A DNA stretch of 46,212 nucleotides from the NCBI GenBank assembly GCA_030065055.1, contig JASJDS010000030.1:1-46212 (forward strand). Direction: 5' to 3'. The notes beneath the pieces were generated by a model that was not told the origin of the DNA, made no database searches, and worked only from the letters and a program-made list of their open reading frames with translations. This DNA comes from Calothrix sp. MO_192.B10. Its GTDB lineage: Bacteria > Cyanobacteriota > Cyanobacteriia > Cyanobacteriales > Nostocaceae. Shown piece by piece: positions 1-7,748 of this stretch. The position numbers and the translations under genes were made by a program. Positions within the stretch are counted from its first letter, which is position 1; each line of letters opens with the position of its first letter.

Positions 1-130
1 AAGAAACCAGCGCGAGTGAGTTGATCGAGCAATGGATAAGAGATACAACCCTGTTAAAACCTTTCGTGTCCGTTTCATCCCCTGGCTAAAAGCTCAGGGG
101 TTCTCACGTCCCGTATTACTCTGATAGGGT
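1..130. mobile_element. Possible 3' end remnant of an insertion sequence (IS200/IS605-like hairpin)
   Basis: A GC-rich hairpin lies at 79-100: CCCCTG pairs with CAGGGG, and an inner GCT/AGC pair closes on a three-A loop with one bulged T. The sequence before it does not continue into any gene inside the window. Subterminal hairpins next to the 3' end of tnpB are typical of IS200/IS605 elements, and this stretch resembles such an end. No transposase coding sequence is visible because the window starts here. It could equally be an ordinary terminator of an upstream gene. Confidence 0.3.
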
Positions 131-137
131 GAGGTTG

Positions 138-388
138 TTTTCAAGTTAGCCCCCCACGGAAATCCCACAACCAAGCATGAAAATACCTCTTTCACTCCCT
201 ATTTTCAAGTTAGCCCCCCACGGAAATCCTACAACCAAGGATGAAAAGGCTTTGTAACTAACTCCTCAAGGGCGCACGCAATGCGCCCCTACTCCGCGCT
301 GATTAACTATTTTCAAGTTAGCCCCACTCTGCGAGAAGCCGCGCTTCGCGCGTCTACATGGACGTTTGTACACAACCAAGGATGAAAA
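138..388. repeat. Three copies of a TTTTCAAGTTAG...ACCAAGGATGAAAA dispersed repeat
   Basis: Copies lie at 138-183, 202-247 and 310-388. Each opens with TTTTCAAGTTAGCCCC and closes with ACAACCAAG(C/G)ATGAAAA. Copies 1 and 2 are 46 bp and differ at two bases. Copy 3 has its middle replaced by about 43 bp carrying GCGAGAAGCCGCGCTTCGCG, so it is 79 bp. A fragment of the opening (TTTTCAAG) recurs at 462-469. The block has no coding content. It is not a CRISPR array: copy number is low, spacing is irregular and the spacers are unrelated in length. Confidence 0.75.
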
Positions 389-430
389 TACCTCGACTGC
401 GGCTCCTACACCTAAGCTGTCAACCATCAA

Positions 431-459
431 CTAACAACTAACAACTAACAACTAACAAC
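431..459. repeat. Heptanucleotide STRR (CTAACAA)x4
   Basis: Four exact CTAACAA units run from 431 to 458, just downstream of the pdxH stop codon. Heptameric short tandem repeats of this kind are known from heterocystous cyanobacteria. This copy sits in a 76-bp module (397-472) repeated exactly in inverted orientation at 43633-43708. Confidence 0.9.
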
Positions 460-475
460 CATTTTCAAGCTAAAT

Positions 476-1126
476 TTAAGGTGATAAACGCTCAATTTTC
501 CAACTACCAGAGTCTAATAGGGTATAACGCAAGCGATCGTGTAAGCGACTAGTGCGTCCCTGCCAAAATTCAATTTCCCTGGGGATCGTTCGCAAACCTC
601 CCCAATGGGGGGGACGCGGTACATCTTGATTTGCATACTCCAGTTGTAATTCTTGTAACCTCCGCTCCAGTACTTCTCGACTGGCGATCGCTTGACTTTG
701 TTCGGAAACCCAAGCACCCAAACGACTATTGAGGGGACGACTGTAAAAATACTGATCTGATTCCTCGGTGGACACTTTTTCTACCCGCCCACAAATACGT
801 ACTTGACGTTCCAATTCCGCCCACCAAAACACCAATGCAGCTTGGGGATTCTGGGCTAATTCTAATCCCTTATGACTAAGGTAATTGGTATAAAAAACAA
901 AACCTCTTTGATCAAAATCCTTGAGGAGTACCATCCTTGCCGAAGGCTGACCATCTGGGGTTGCAGTCGCTATAGTCATGGCATTAGGCTCTGGTAATTG
1001 GGCATTTAGTGCTTCATTGAACCAAATAGCAAATTGTTTAAAAGGATTGGGATTAACCTCATCTTCATTCAACCCCTCTAAAGTGTAGTCCTTGCGGAGT
1101 TCAGCTATAGTTTTTTCCATTGCCAT
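476..1126 (-). CDS. pdxH: Pyridoxamine 5'-phosphate oxidase
   Basis: This FMN enzyme oxidises pyridoxamine or pyridoxine 5'-phosphate to pyridoxal 5'-phosphate in the cytosol, completing or salvaging vitamin B6. The 216-residue length is typical. Family motifs run in order: [11 protein letters not shown] (62-72), [10 protein letters not shown] (78-87, FMN and phosphate contacts), ERQVRICG (106-113), the [14 protein letters not shown] block (129-146), and the C-terminal [19 protein letters not shown] and a final W..ERLSP. The start shown gives MAMEKT; a start two codons later (MEKT) is equally possible. It is divergent from the permease gene beginning near 1253. The stop codon abuts a repeat-rich tail. 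I am very sure of the identity. Confidence 0.95.
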   Translation of the reverse strand: MAMEKTIAELRKDYTLEGLNEDEVNPNPFKQFAIWFNEALNAQLPEPNAMTIATATPDGQPSARMVLLKDFDQRGFVFYTNYLSHKGLELAQNPQAALVFWWAELERQVRICGRVEKVSTEESDQYFYSRPLNSRLGAWVSEQSQAIASREVLERRLQELQLEYANQDVPRPPHWGGLRTIPREIEFWQGRTSRLHDRLRYTLLDSGSWKIERLSP

Positions 1127-1252
1127 CTATATTCCTTACAAAGATTTAAGTATATATGCCTTGTAACTAAATAAAAATATCTATGATGGTGATTGGCATC
1201 AACTAACTGACTACCTACTTTGTCCAATAGATTCTCACATAGATGGTATCAA

Positions 1253-2344
1253 ATGCGGCGTTGGACTTCTCTGCAAAACCTGTTAATCTACGGTCTTAGC
1301 GGTCCTATTATTGCCCTCAATGTGTGGCTGCTGTCCGAATTGTTTAAATATTTTCGCAATCCCATTACTATTATCAGTATTGCTGCAATTTTGGCATTTT
1401 TACTGAATTATCCAGTCAAATTTTTGCAGAAAATGCGTTTTTCTCGCACCCAAGCCATAATTATTGTCTTATTACTGAGTTTGACCATAGTCATGGTAGT
1501 AGGCATAACCTTGGTACCCATAGTCATCGATCAAACAATTCAACTGTTAAACCAAATTCCTGATTGGCTCACCAGCTCCCAAGATAACTTAGAGTACCTG
1601 CAAACTTTAATCAAAAAGAGGCGTTTACCCATAGATTTGAATGTGGTAAGCACTCAAATTAATGCCAACATTGAGAAATTCGTACAAACTCTGGCTTCTG
1701 CTGCTGTGGGATTAGCCAGCGCCCTTGTATTTATATTTATTAATTTTGTATTAGTAACAGTGTTAGCATTTTATATGCTATTGTATGGCGATCGCGTCTG
1801 GCATGGATTAGTCAATCTGTTACCATCCAATATTAGAGTACCTTTTAGCACATCCTTACGGTTAAATTTCCATAATTTCTTCCTCAGCCAACTGTTGCTA
1901 GGATTGTTTATGGCATTCACCCTAACTCCAATATTCTTATTACTACTCCAAGTACATTTTGGGTTAGTATTAGCAATTCTCATTGGCTTATCCCAACTCA
2001 TCCCCTTTATAGGAGCAACTCTTGGCATTGGTACTGCAACTCTTCTAGTCCTGTTACAAAATTGGTGGTTGGCACTTCAAGTTGCCTTAGTGTCAATAAT
2101 TGTGCAACAAGTTAAAGATAATCTCCTGGCACCAAAATTATTGGGTAATGTCACCGGACTCAATCCCATCTGGATTTTTGTAGCTATTTTAATGGGATTT
2201 GAAATTGGCGGCTTGTTGGGAACATTAGTCGCAGTCCCGATTGCTGGCACAATTAAAGGAACTTTTGAGGCAATACAAAAACAAAAAGCAGGTATGGGAA
2301 TATCCTCCACTGTGACTCTAGACAATGACTTTTCATCCAATTAA
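1253..2344 (+). CDS. AI-2E family transporter (PerM/TqsA-type permease)
   Basis: This is a polytopic inner-membrane protein of the AI-2E transporter (PerM, formerly UPF0118) family. Family members have been linked to autoinducer-2 export, Na+/H+ antiport or unknown solutes; the substrate here cannot be read from sequence. Visible features are two N-terminal hydrophobic helices, an amphipathic middle segment (PIVIDQTIQLLNQIPDW), and four or more C-terminal hydrophobic stretches. The family signature is LIGLSQLIPFIGATLGIG followed by QQVKDNLLAPKLLGNVTGL. I prefer the ATG at 1253 (MRRWTSLQ, 363 residues); an upstream in-frame TTG at 1220 would give 374. Neither has a clear Shine-Dalgarno. It stands alone, divergent from pdxH. 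Confidence 0.88.
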   Translation: MRRWTSLQNLLIYGLSGPIIALNVWLLSELFKYFRNPITIISIAAILAFLLNYPVKFLQKMRFSRTQAIIIVLLLSLTIVMVVGITLVPIVIDQTIQLLNQIPDWLTSSQDNLEYLQTLIKKRRLPIDLNVVSTQINANIEKFVQTLASAAVGLASALVFIFINFVLVTVLAFYMLLYGDRVWHGLVNLLPSNIRVPFSTSLRLNFHNFFLSQLLLGLFMAFTLTPIFLLLLQVHFGLVLAILIGLSQLIPFIGATLGIGTATLLVLLQNWWLALQVALVSIIVQQVKDNLLAPKLLGNVTGLNPIWIFVAILMGFEIGGLLGTLVAVPIAGTIKGTFEAIQKQKAGMGISSTVTLDNDFSSN

Positions 2345-2543
2345 TTGAGTATTAAACCTCATTGATGTTGATTTCCATCCGACGGTACTAAAATGCAATT
2401 AAATAACATAACATAACAGTACCCTTAAAGATTAGGACAGATTAATGAGCTAAAACACAGTGATAATCAGGTTTTTCATCCTGGCTCCTAGTACTCTGGC
2501 AAGGCAACTTTGCTGGGTGAAGGAATTAACCGCAAAGGCGCAT

Positions 2544-2585
2544 TAGACACGAAGTGGCTTCCCGTAGACACGCAGTGGCTTCCCG
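2544..2585. repeat. Tandem 21-bp repeat TAGACACG(A/C)AGTGGCTTCCCG, small dispersed repeat
   Basis: Two units (2544-2564, 2565-2585) differ at one base. They sit within about 53 bp that look inserted into a spacer otherwise alignable with the next spacer at 2700-2772. The same sequence recurs at 43554-43574. It fits the very small dispersed repeats described in Nostoc-type genomes. Confidence 0.75.
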
Positions 2586-2865
2586 AAGGGTAGGGTAGAG
2601 CGCAAAGTTAGAGAAGGAGAGAATAATTATAGAACTTGGTTTACTCTGCAAAGTTAACTTGCTAGACCACTAGTGGTCTACCACATTAGTTCTGAGGGGT
2701 AGAGTCAGAAACCGCAGAGGCGCAGAGAGCGCAGAGTCAGAGGAGGAGAGGAGAAGTCTAGAAGTTGGTTTGCCCATCAAAATTAATGTGGTCGAGTACT
2801 AGTACTTCACCAAATTAATTCTGATGGGTATTGCATCAGTCCTATTTATAGGACTTTTGCTATTA

Positions 2866-2888
2866 GCCAGGGACTCTAAGTCCCTGGC
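2866..2888. repeat. Perfect 10-bp hairpin in the palindrome-array spacer
   Basis: GCCAGGGACT pairs with AGTCCCTGGC around a CTA loop. A second hairpin, AGTCCTA/TAGGACT, lies just before it at 2838-2855. There is no T run on either strand, so I do not call a terminator. Confidence 0.7.
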
Positions 2889-2966
2889 GGTTGGATGTCC
2901 ACCCGGCAAGATTAATGTGGTGGAGTAGTAGTCCTTTTCATTAGTTTTGATGGTTAGGTAACAGAT

Positions 2967-3024
2967 CCCCGACTTCTGAATCAATATCCGCACATTGTAG
3001 CAATTCCTAGGATAGAAGTCGGGG
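2967..3024. repeat. 11-bp inverted repeat CCCCGACTTCT ... AGAAGTCGGGG
   Basis: Perfect arms at 2967-2977 and 3014-3024 enclose a 36-bp loop. The element fills the third inter-palindrome spacer. It looks like another small dispersed element rather than a gene-linked signal. Confidence 0.75.
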
Positions 3025-3177
3025 AGCTAACCACCCGCGACTCGTCAAAATTAATGGGACAAAGTACTAGGGTGCAGGTGCAAGATATGAGCTAGGGTCG
3101 TCTACACTTCGTTCTACCCAACCTACATCTACTTATAAGTGTTTATACGAACTTGATTTTATCAGTAAAATTCCTAA

Positions 3178-4707
3178 TCACAAGCCCAAATCCACCGCAA
3201 TTCGATGGGCGCAAGCAAACCCCGAAAATGCCACCGCATTCAATCCCTGTCCGGGAAATGTACTATCCCCCACACAATACAATCCCGGAATCGCCGTTCT
3301 ATTAAAGGGCATTCCCAACAAACCCCACAACTTCCGCCGAGGAATTGGTCCATATGTACCATCTTCTCTGCCCAAAAAGCGACGATGGGTGCGGGGTGTT
3401 CCCACTTCCAAATAATCTAACCCATCATTTAACCCCGGAAAAATTTTCTCTAACCGTTCAATAACTCGCTGTGCAGCCTCTTCTTTCTTTGTTGCGTATT
3501 CTTTTGCAGATAGTCCTTGCCATTCACTTATCCAATGGGGGGTAAATGCATGAATGATATGATGTCCTGGTGTTGCTAAATCCGGATCTAACAGGGTGGG
3601 AATAGACACAAAAATCGTTCCCTCTACATCCGCCATCTGCTCCCAGCTTTCTAACAAAATGTGGTGACAATCCGTACCCTCAGGCAATACCTTTGCCTCT
3701 ACTCCCATATGTAAACTGAGGAAACTAGGTGATTTTTGATAACGTTGCTGCCATTTTTTTTCATTTACTGGTTTCATTTTTTCTGGCAATAATTTGTTAA
3801 AGGTGTCCCAGCGAGTGGCATTAGAGACAATGCGCCTAGCGTAATAAACACTACCATCTGCCAGTTCAACGCCTACTGCCTTACCCCTTCGTGTCAAAAT
3901 CTTGATCACCCTGGCTTGATATTTAATCTTTCCTCCCACTGCTTCCAGCCCTTGGACTAATTTTTGAGCAATTTGCCCTACCCCTCCTTGGGGATAATTT
4001 ACCCCTCCATAATGCCTGTCAGAAAACACCATCCCCGCATTAATCATCGGTGTCATATCTGCTGGAACCACTGACCAGCAATAGCACTCAATATCAATAA
4101 ATTTCAACAATAAGGGATCTTTAATATAGCGTCGGGCGATGTCTCCCACATTACAAGGTAAATATTTTGCTAAACCCAAACAAGCTAAGGGGTTCTGAGA
4201 AAATACCCTGAGTAAATACCGGGGTTCTTCCAAGGACAATAACTCTATGCGGTTGAGACAGTTAAATACTTGCCAGCACTCGTCATAAAAACGACGTATT
4301 CCTTGCTCTTCATGGGTAAAATACGCAGTTAAATTCTGCAAAAATTGTTCGTAGTTGCGATCGACTTTAATATCTAAGTTATTAGGAAGATGGTAGTGAA
4401 TTTGTACTGGATCGGGTATGGTTGGCAAGCTCATATTCACAGCCTGTAAAGCGCGGGTGAGTAAGTTGGTGGTACCCTTGTGCCCAAATCCAAATATCAT
4501 TGACGCTCCCACATCAAAACGATAGCCTTGACGCTCAAAATAGCCAGCACTACCACCAGGAATCACATACTTCTCCAATACCAGCACCTGAGCACCCTTT
4601 GCTGCTAGCTGAGTTGCTGTCACTAATCCACCAATACCAGAACCAATTATGATCGCATCCAATTTTTGACCAACTCTTCTTGTTGGAGGATGAGGATTTT
4701 GCTGCAT
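3178..4707 (-). CDS. crtH: Carotenoid cis-trans isomerase (prolycopene isomerase, CrtH/CRTISO)
   Basis: CrtH converts poly-cis lycopene (prolycopene) to all-trans lycopene in the cyanobacterial/plant poly-cis carotenoid pathway, at the membrane and with FAD. The protein has 509 residues, normal for the family. It begins with a dinucleotide-binding GSGIGG (22-27) in [19 protein letters not shown] and an acidic end to the second strand (VLVLEKY). It continues with the GGSAGYFER and [10 protein letters not shown] motifs of the phytoene desaturase/CRTISO superfamily. The C-terminal FAD segment is [20 protein letters not shown]. The CRTISO-type central region ([26 protein letters not shown]) favours CrtH over CrtP or CrtQ. 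It is divergent from upp, with the palindrome array downstream. Confidence 0.9.
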   Translation of the reverse strand: MQQNPHPPTRRVGQKLDAIIIGSGIGGLVTATQLAAKGAQVLVLEKYVIPGGSAGYFERQGYRFDVGASMIFGFGHKGTTNLLTRALQAVNMSLPTIPDPVQIHYHLPNNLDIKVDRNYEQFLQNLTAYFTHEEQGIRRFYDECWQVFNCLNRIELLSLEEPRYLLRVFSQNPLACLGLAKYLPCNVGDIARRYIKDPLLLKFIDIECYCWSVVPADMTPMINAGMVFSDRHYGGVNYPQGGVGQIAQKLVQGLEAVGGKIKYQARVIKILTRRGKAVGVELADGSVYYARRIVSNATRWDTFNKLLPEKMKPVNEKKWQQRYQKSPSFLSLHMGVEAKVLPEGTDCHHILLESWEQMADVEGTIFVSIPTLLDPDLATPGHHIIHAFTPHWISEWQGLSAKEYATKKEEAAQRVIERLEKIFPGLNDGLDYLEVGTPRTHRRFLGREDGTYGPIPRRKLWGLLGMPFNRTAIPGLYCVGDSTFPGQGLNAVAFSGFACAHRIAVDLGL

Positions 4708-5054
4708 GGAACCATACTTCAGTTACCAGTTATCAGTTAACAGTCATCAGTTCCTTCGAGTCAAGCTGTAAATATTTCCCATTCCAAAAAAAAGAGGGGA
4801 AAAGCCTGCAACTGCTGGCCGATCCCGTCTGCCGATCCTTAAAGAGAGGAGAACACTTCAAAAACTATAAACCTGATTGAGAATAAATGTCAACTAGTTG
4901 CCAAAATAAATGCTAAAAATTTCTGAGATGCTTATATAGGGATACAAATTAAAGTTCTGCTGGTTCAAACCGATATTTAGATGCCAGTCGCACACAGGAA
5001 AGAGTATGATGATGTTTCAGTTGTAATATATATTGATAAACGCCCCAATCGGTT
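4708..5054. other. Divergent crtH/upp intergenic region
   Basis: These 347 bp hold a short degenerate heptad repeat next to the crtH start (around 4720-4750, variants of AGTTATC/AGTTAAC). No gene is visible. Both promoters must lie here, but I cannot assign -10/-35 boxes with confidence. Confidence 0.6.
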
Positions 5055-5705
5055 ATGACCCAACAATTGCGGGTTTACGTTCCACCCCATCCTTTAATTA
5101 AACACTGGTTAGCAGTGGCTCGTGATGCTGCTACACCCTCAGTGTTATTTCGTAGTGCTATTACCGAATTAGGTCGTTGGTTAACCTATGAAGCATCTAG
5201 AGAATGGTTACCAACGAAAGATGTGACAGTACAAACTCCCCTGGACACCTGTGCTGCTACTTTTATTGATGCAGAAGTGCCAATGGCAGTTGTTCCCATT
5301 TTACGGGCAGGACTGGGACTATTGGAAGGAGCGCAAACATTACTGCCCTTAGCCTCCATTTATCATCTGGGTTTGGAGCGAAACGAAGAAACATTACAAC
5401 CCAGTTGTTACTTAAACTCCATGCCCGAAAAATTTCATCCCCAGACACGGGTTTTGATTACCGATCCGATGTTGGCAACGGGAGGCTCAATTATGGCAGC
5501 AATGTCAGAATTAGTACAACGGGGGATTGAGCCATCTTTAGTGCGGATTGTTTGTGTGGTGGCATCTCCACCAGCTTTACAGAAATTAAGTGAGGCGTAT
5601 CCTGGTTTAATTGTTTATGCGGCGACTATTGATGAAACTCTAAATGATCGAGGTTTTATTGTACCTGGATTAGGAGATGCAGGCGATCGCATTTTTGGCA
5701 CTTAA
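5055..5705 (+). CDS. upp: Uracil phosphoribosyltransferase
   Basis: This cytosolic salvage enzyme makes UMP from uracil and PRPP. The 216 residues match the usual 208-216. The first conserved block is PILRAGLGLLEGAQ (81-94), the PRPP-binding loop is DPMLATGGS (137-145), and the C-terminal uracil-binding part is DRGFIVPGLGDAGDRIFGT. The ATG start fits the family N-terminus (VYVPPHPLIKHWLAVARD). The next gene on the same strand starts 76 bp later, so co-transcription is possible. Identity is near certain. Confidence 0.96.
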   Translation: MTQQLRVYVPPHPLIKHWLAVARDAATPSVLFRSAITELGRWLTYEASREWLPTKDVTVQTPLDTCAATFIDAEVPMAVVPILRAGLGLLEGAQTLLPLASIYHLGLERNEETLQPSCYLNSMPEKFHPQTRVLITDPMLATGGSIMAAMSELVQRGIEPSLVRIVCVVASPPALQKLSEAYPGLIVYAATIDETLNDRGFIVPGLGDAGDRIFGT

Positions 5706-5781
5706 GCTAGGATGCAGCTAAGACAGGGTAGTAAATTCACAATCTTGATCTTGGTAAAATTCATTGGTAGTGGTGAAAATT

Positions 5782-6126
5782 ATGACTCAGCGAGAAGGTT
5801 TTGCAAGTGGCTTTTTAGCCGGAGCGATTCTTGGTGGTGTAGTAGGAGGTATTCTAGGTACGGTACTTGCTAATCGCCGGGATATAGAGTTATCTCCAGA
5901 AGAGGAAGCACAACAGAATAGTAGTTCTTTAGAAGAGCGAAAAAGTTATGGAAAGCGACGGCAGATGAAGGCTGCTACGAATGAGATGGATATGGAAATG
6001 ACTAGGCGTGAGCTAGAAAACAAGATTGCTCAGTTAAATGCCTCCATAGATGAAGTAAGGCAACAGTTGGGGAATGTTAATAGTAATTCAGTGCTCACAA
6101 ATAGCGATAGTACAACCAATTCATAA
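5782..6126 (+). CDS. Small GxxxG-rich single-pass membrane protein with coiled coil (YtxH-like)
   Basis: From the ATG at 5782 the protein is 114 residues. An upstream TTG at 5764 would add six residues (MVVVKI), which I consider unlikely. After MTQREG comes one glycine-rich transmembrane segment (FLAGAILGGVVGGILGTV) whose small-xxx-small pattern suggests helix packing. A charged, soluble region follows, with a predicted coiled coil in its last third (RRELENKIAQLNASIDEVRQQL). This resembles YtxH-type proteins, but I do not assign a function. It lies between upp and yggT on the same strand, with 350 bp before yggT. Confidence 0.75.
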   Translation: MTQREGFASGFLAGAILGGVVGGILGTVLANRRDIELSPEEEAQQNSSSLEERKSYGKRRQMKAATNEMDMEMTRRELENKIAQLNASIDEVRQQLGNVNSNSVLTNSDSTTNS

Positions 6127-6476
6127 TCTGGTTCCCCAAGCTCCCATAAATTGTTTCCCATCAATCATCAAGGTTGATTCCGGCATATATGAAATAATCA
6201 ATTAGGATATGGGCAGGGCAAGAAATAGGCAAATTATGGATTTGCTTACATTTATGATCATGGAATTTCATCCTTTTTTTACTTTCTTCCCCTGAGGACT
6301 TGATATGATATGTGCCAAAGCAGAGTATACAGGATAGGTCATGGATGAACTATTTATATGCACTATGACTATCAAATCATAGATTATGGCCGGGGACTTA
6401 CTGCTTCCCAGACCCTACGTCAGTTAAAATTAGTAATTAGACCACTGTTGGCATTTAGTAGGAAACATCACCGTTT
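6127..6476. other. 350-bp spacer before yggT
   Basis: It contains only very short open frames (the longest I read starts near 6237 and has 19 codons). There are no tRNA or structured RNA features that I recognise. The yggT promoter is presumably here. Confidence 0.5.
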
Positions 6477-6755
6477 ATGACTTTATTGATTACCACTCTG
6501 GCTACTTTTATCGGGATTTATAGCTCTTTGCTATTTATTCGGGTACTTCTGAGTTGGTTCCCCAATATTAACTGGTATAATCAGCCATTTGCTGCACTCA
6601 GCCAAATTACCGATCCCTATTTAAATCTTTTCCGTTCTATTATTCCCCCATTGGGAGGTATGGATTTTTCTCCGATATTGGCTTTCATCGCCTTACAAAT
6701 ATTGAGAGATGTTCTGTTTCAACTTTCTCGGATGTCCTTTGTATCAGGCTTTTAG
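6477..6755 (+). CDS. YggT family membrane protein (Ycf19-like)
   Basis: The 92-residue integral membrane protein has two hydrophobic segments (about 4-26 and 66-83) flanking the family motif RVLLSWFPNINW and the DPYLNLFRSIIPPLGGMDFSPI block. This is the YggT/Ycf19 signature shared with the plastid CCB3 protein. Relatives are tied to cytochrome b6 haem attachment (CCB3) or to nucleoid and thylakoid organisation. Which role applies here cannot be told from sequence. Length and motifs are standard. A weak hairpin (6788-6828) follows the stop codon. Confidence 0.9.
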   Translation: MTLLITTLATFIGIYSSLLFIRVLLSWFPNINWYNQPFAALSQITDPYLNLFRSIIPPLGGMDFSPILAFIALQILRDVLFQLSRMSFVSGF

Positions 6756-6787
6756 CTTGTAACTCAATTACCAAAATAGAAAATATT

Positions 6788-6828
6788 TGTAGAGGTACTT
6801 ATTAACAACATCACAGAGTATCTCTACA
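6788..6828 (+). terminator. Inverted repeat after yggT, weak terminator candidate
   Basis: TGTAGAGGTAC (6788-6798) pairs with GTATCTCTACA (6818-6828) with one G:T pair. It lies about 30 bp after the yggT stop. No clear T tract follows, so termination is uncertain. Confidence 0.35.
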
Positions 6829-7200
6829 AATTGTCACAAATTCAGTTATTCCTAACCAAAACATAGACTGGATACAAGCCCTCCGCAGTCGCTCATGGGG
6901 GAAACCACGCCATTTGCTCTTAGTGGGAGACCACGCCAGTTCCTCCATTTGGGGAGACCCCAAGACCGGACTGGCTCCACAAGACCGCAATGGCTCCCCA
7001 AGACCGCGCTGCTCTGGTGGATTTATCCGTGGGGATAAACAAACGTTTCTATCATTCTCACAAGCCTCCGGGCTTTAGACATGGGGTCACGACTCGTCCT
7101 ACCCAGAGCGACTGTCGTCGTCGCGGGTTCTCTCGTCAATCCAAACTTCGACAAGCTCAGTTACCGATCCCAAATCCAAAATCCAAAATTGAATGACTTC
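6829..7200. other. Repeat-filled spacer with 19-bp tandem units
   Basis: CAAGACCG starts at 6961, 6980 and 6999, giving a 19-bp period (CAAGACCG.NNTGGCTCCNC type unit). Earlier copies of ACCACGCCA(G/T)T flank it at about 6900-6945. An open frame at 6990-7196 runs through this and is not a plausible gene. The region separates convergent yggT and the secreted-protein gene. Confidence 0.65.
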
Positions 7201-7668
7201 TCAGTGTTCTGCTTCCAAGTTCAGGTATAAATTTTTTGGTCTTACAGAAGAACTAAACCCTACTGCCTTAAACTTTTTTAGCTTTAACGGAGTTGGTTGA
7301 TTGGCAGGTACAGAAATCCTCAAATCAAAATCATGTATTCCTGGGGGTATTTCTGCAATTGAACCTAGGCGATTGCGGTTCTGCATAGCTGGATCATTGT
7401 TAGCGTCGTAGATGCGTCCAAAAATATCTGCATCATAAATTGTTTGGTTTTTAGTATTTTCAGCTTTTCCGGTAATAATAAAGCAGTTAGCCGCCATTGT
7501 ATTTCTACCACTAGTCACCGCCCCTTTAGCAATGTCTGGAGGACACTCATGGTAAGAAAGGTCAAATAGTCTTACTTGTGTCAATGCGATGGCATCAGGA
7601 GTAAATAACAACGTACCCACACCTATGATGCAGGTAATTACAATAACCATGAGTGGAGGCAAACGCAT
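7201..7668 (-). CDS. Conserved secreted protein of unknown function
   Basis: The 155-residue protein has a Sec-type signal peptide: MRLPPL, then a hydrophobic core (MVIVITCIIGVGTLLF), with likely cleavage after DAIALA-like residues near position 29. The mature part is a beta-rich domain of about 125 residues with two cysteines (in YHECPP and ANCFIITG) that could pair. The pattern 'GKAENTKNQTIYDADIFGRIYD...IPPGIHDFDLRISVP' resembles FxLyD-like domains, which are extracytoplasmic beta sandwiches; this is only a resemblance. It lies 80 bp downstream of ftsY on the same strand and may be read through from it. I do not recognise a specific family. Confidence 0.7.
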   Translation of the reverse strand: MRLPPLMVIVITCIIGVGTLLFTPDAIALTQVRLFDLSYHECPPDIAKGAVTSGRNTMAANCFIITGKAENTKNQTIYDADIFGRIYDANNDPAMQNRNRLGSIAEIPPGIHDFDLRISVPANQPTPLKLKKFKAVGFSSSVRPKNLYLNLEAEH

Positions 7669-7748
7669 ATAAAATACCGTGACTTAATTAGAACAGTGGG
7701 CAAACATGATTAAATCTAGCTTACCTTGAATCAAGCCCCTAACTATTT

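Larger units (their letters stand above)
2490..3068. repeat. Array of 56-bp near-palindromes with half-copies at both ends
   Basis: Full copies are centred at 2671/2672 (2644-2699), 2800/2801 (2773-2828) and 2929/2930 (2902-2957). The best copy reads CCCATCAAAATTAATGTGGT, then CGAGTACT, then its near reverse complement ending TTCTGATGGG. A right half only lies at 2490-2517 and a left half only at 3041-3068. Spacings between centres of consecutive copies from the first full one are 129, 129 and 139 bp. The core of copy 1 is the perfect 18-mer TAGACCACTAGTGGTCTA, where paired changes relative to copy 2 keep base pairing. The function is unknown; it may be a non-autonomous mobile palindrome. Confidence 0.85.
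2345..3177. other. Gene-free spacer of 833 bp filled with palindromes and small repeats
   Basis: No convincing gene lies between the permease and crtH. The spacer contains a palindrome array (2490-3068), a tandem 21-bp repeat (2544-2585) and several perfect hairpins, listed separately. A 64-codon minus-strand open frame (2799-2993) runs through the palindromes and is not believable as a gene. Confidence 0.85.

Noticed and set aside
138-388. Three similar repeats as a CRISPR array
   Set aside because: Only three copies, start-to-start distances of 64 and 108 bp, one copy with an internal insertion, and no cas genes.
2799-2993. 64-codon minus-strand frame
   Set aside because: It is read through palindromic repeats and hairpins.
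4960-4985. GGTTCAAACC as a tRNA T-loop
   Set aside because: No acceptor stem, anticodon arm or D-loop can be drawn around it.
6990-7196. 68-codon plus-strand frame
   Set aside because: It is composed of tandem repeat units and low-complexity tail with no recognisable domain.
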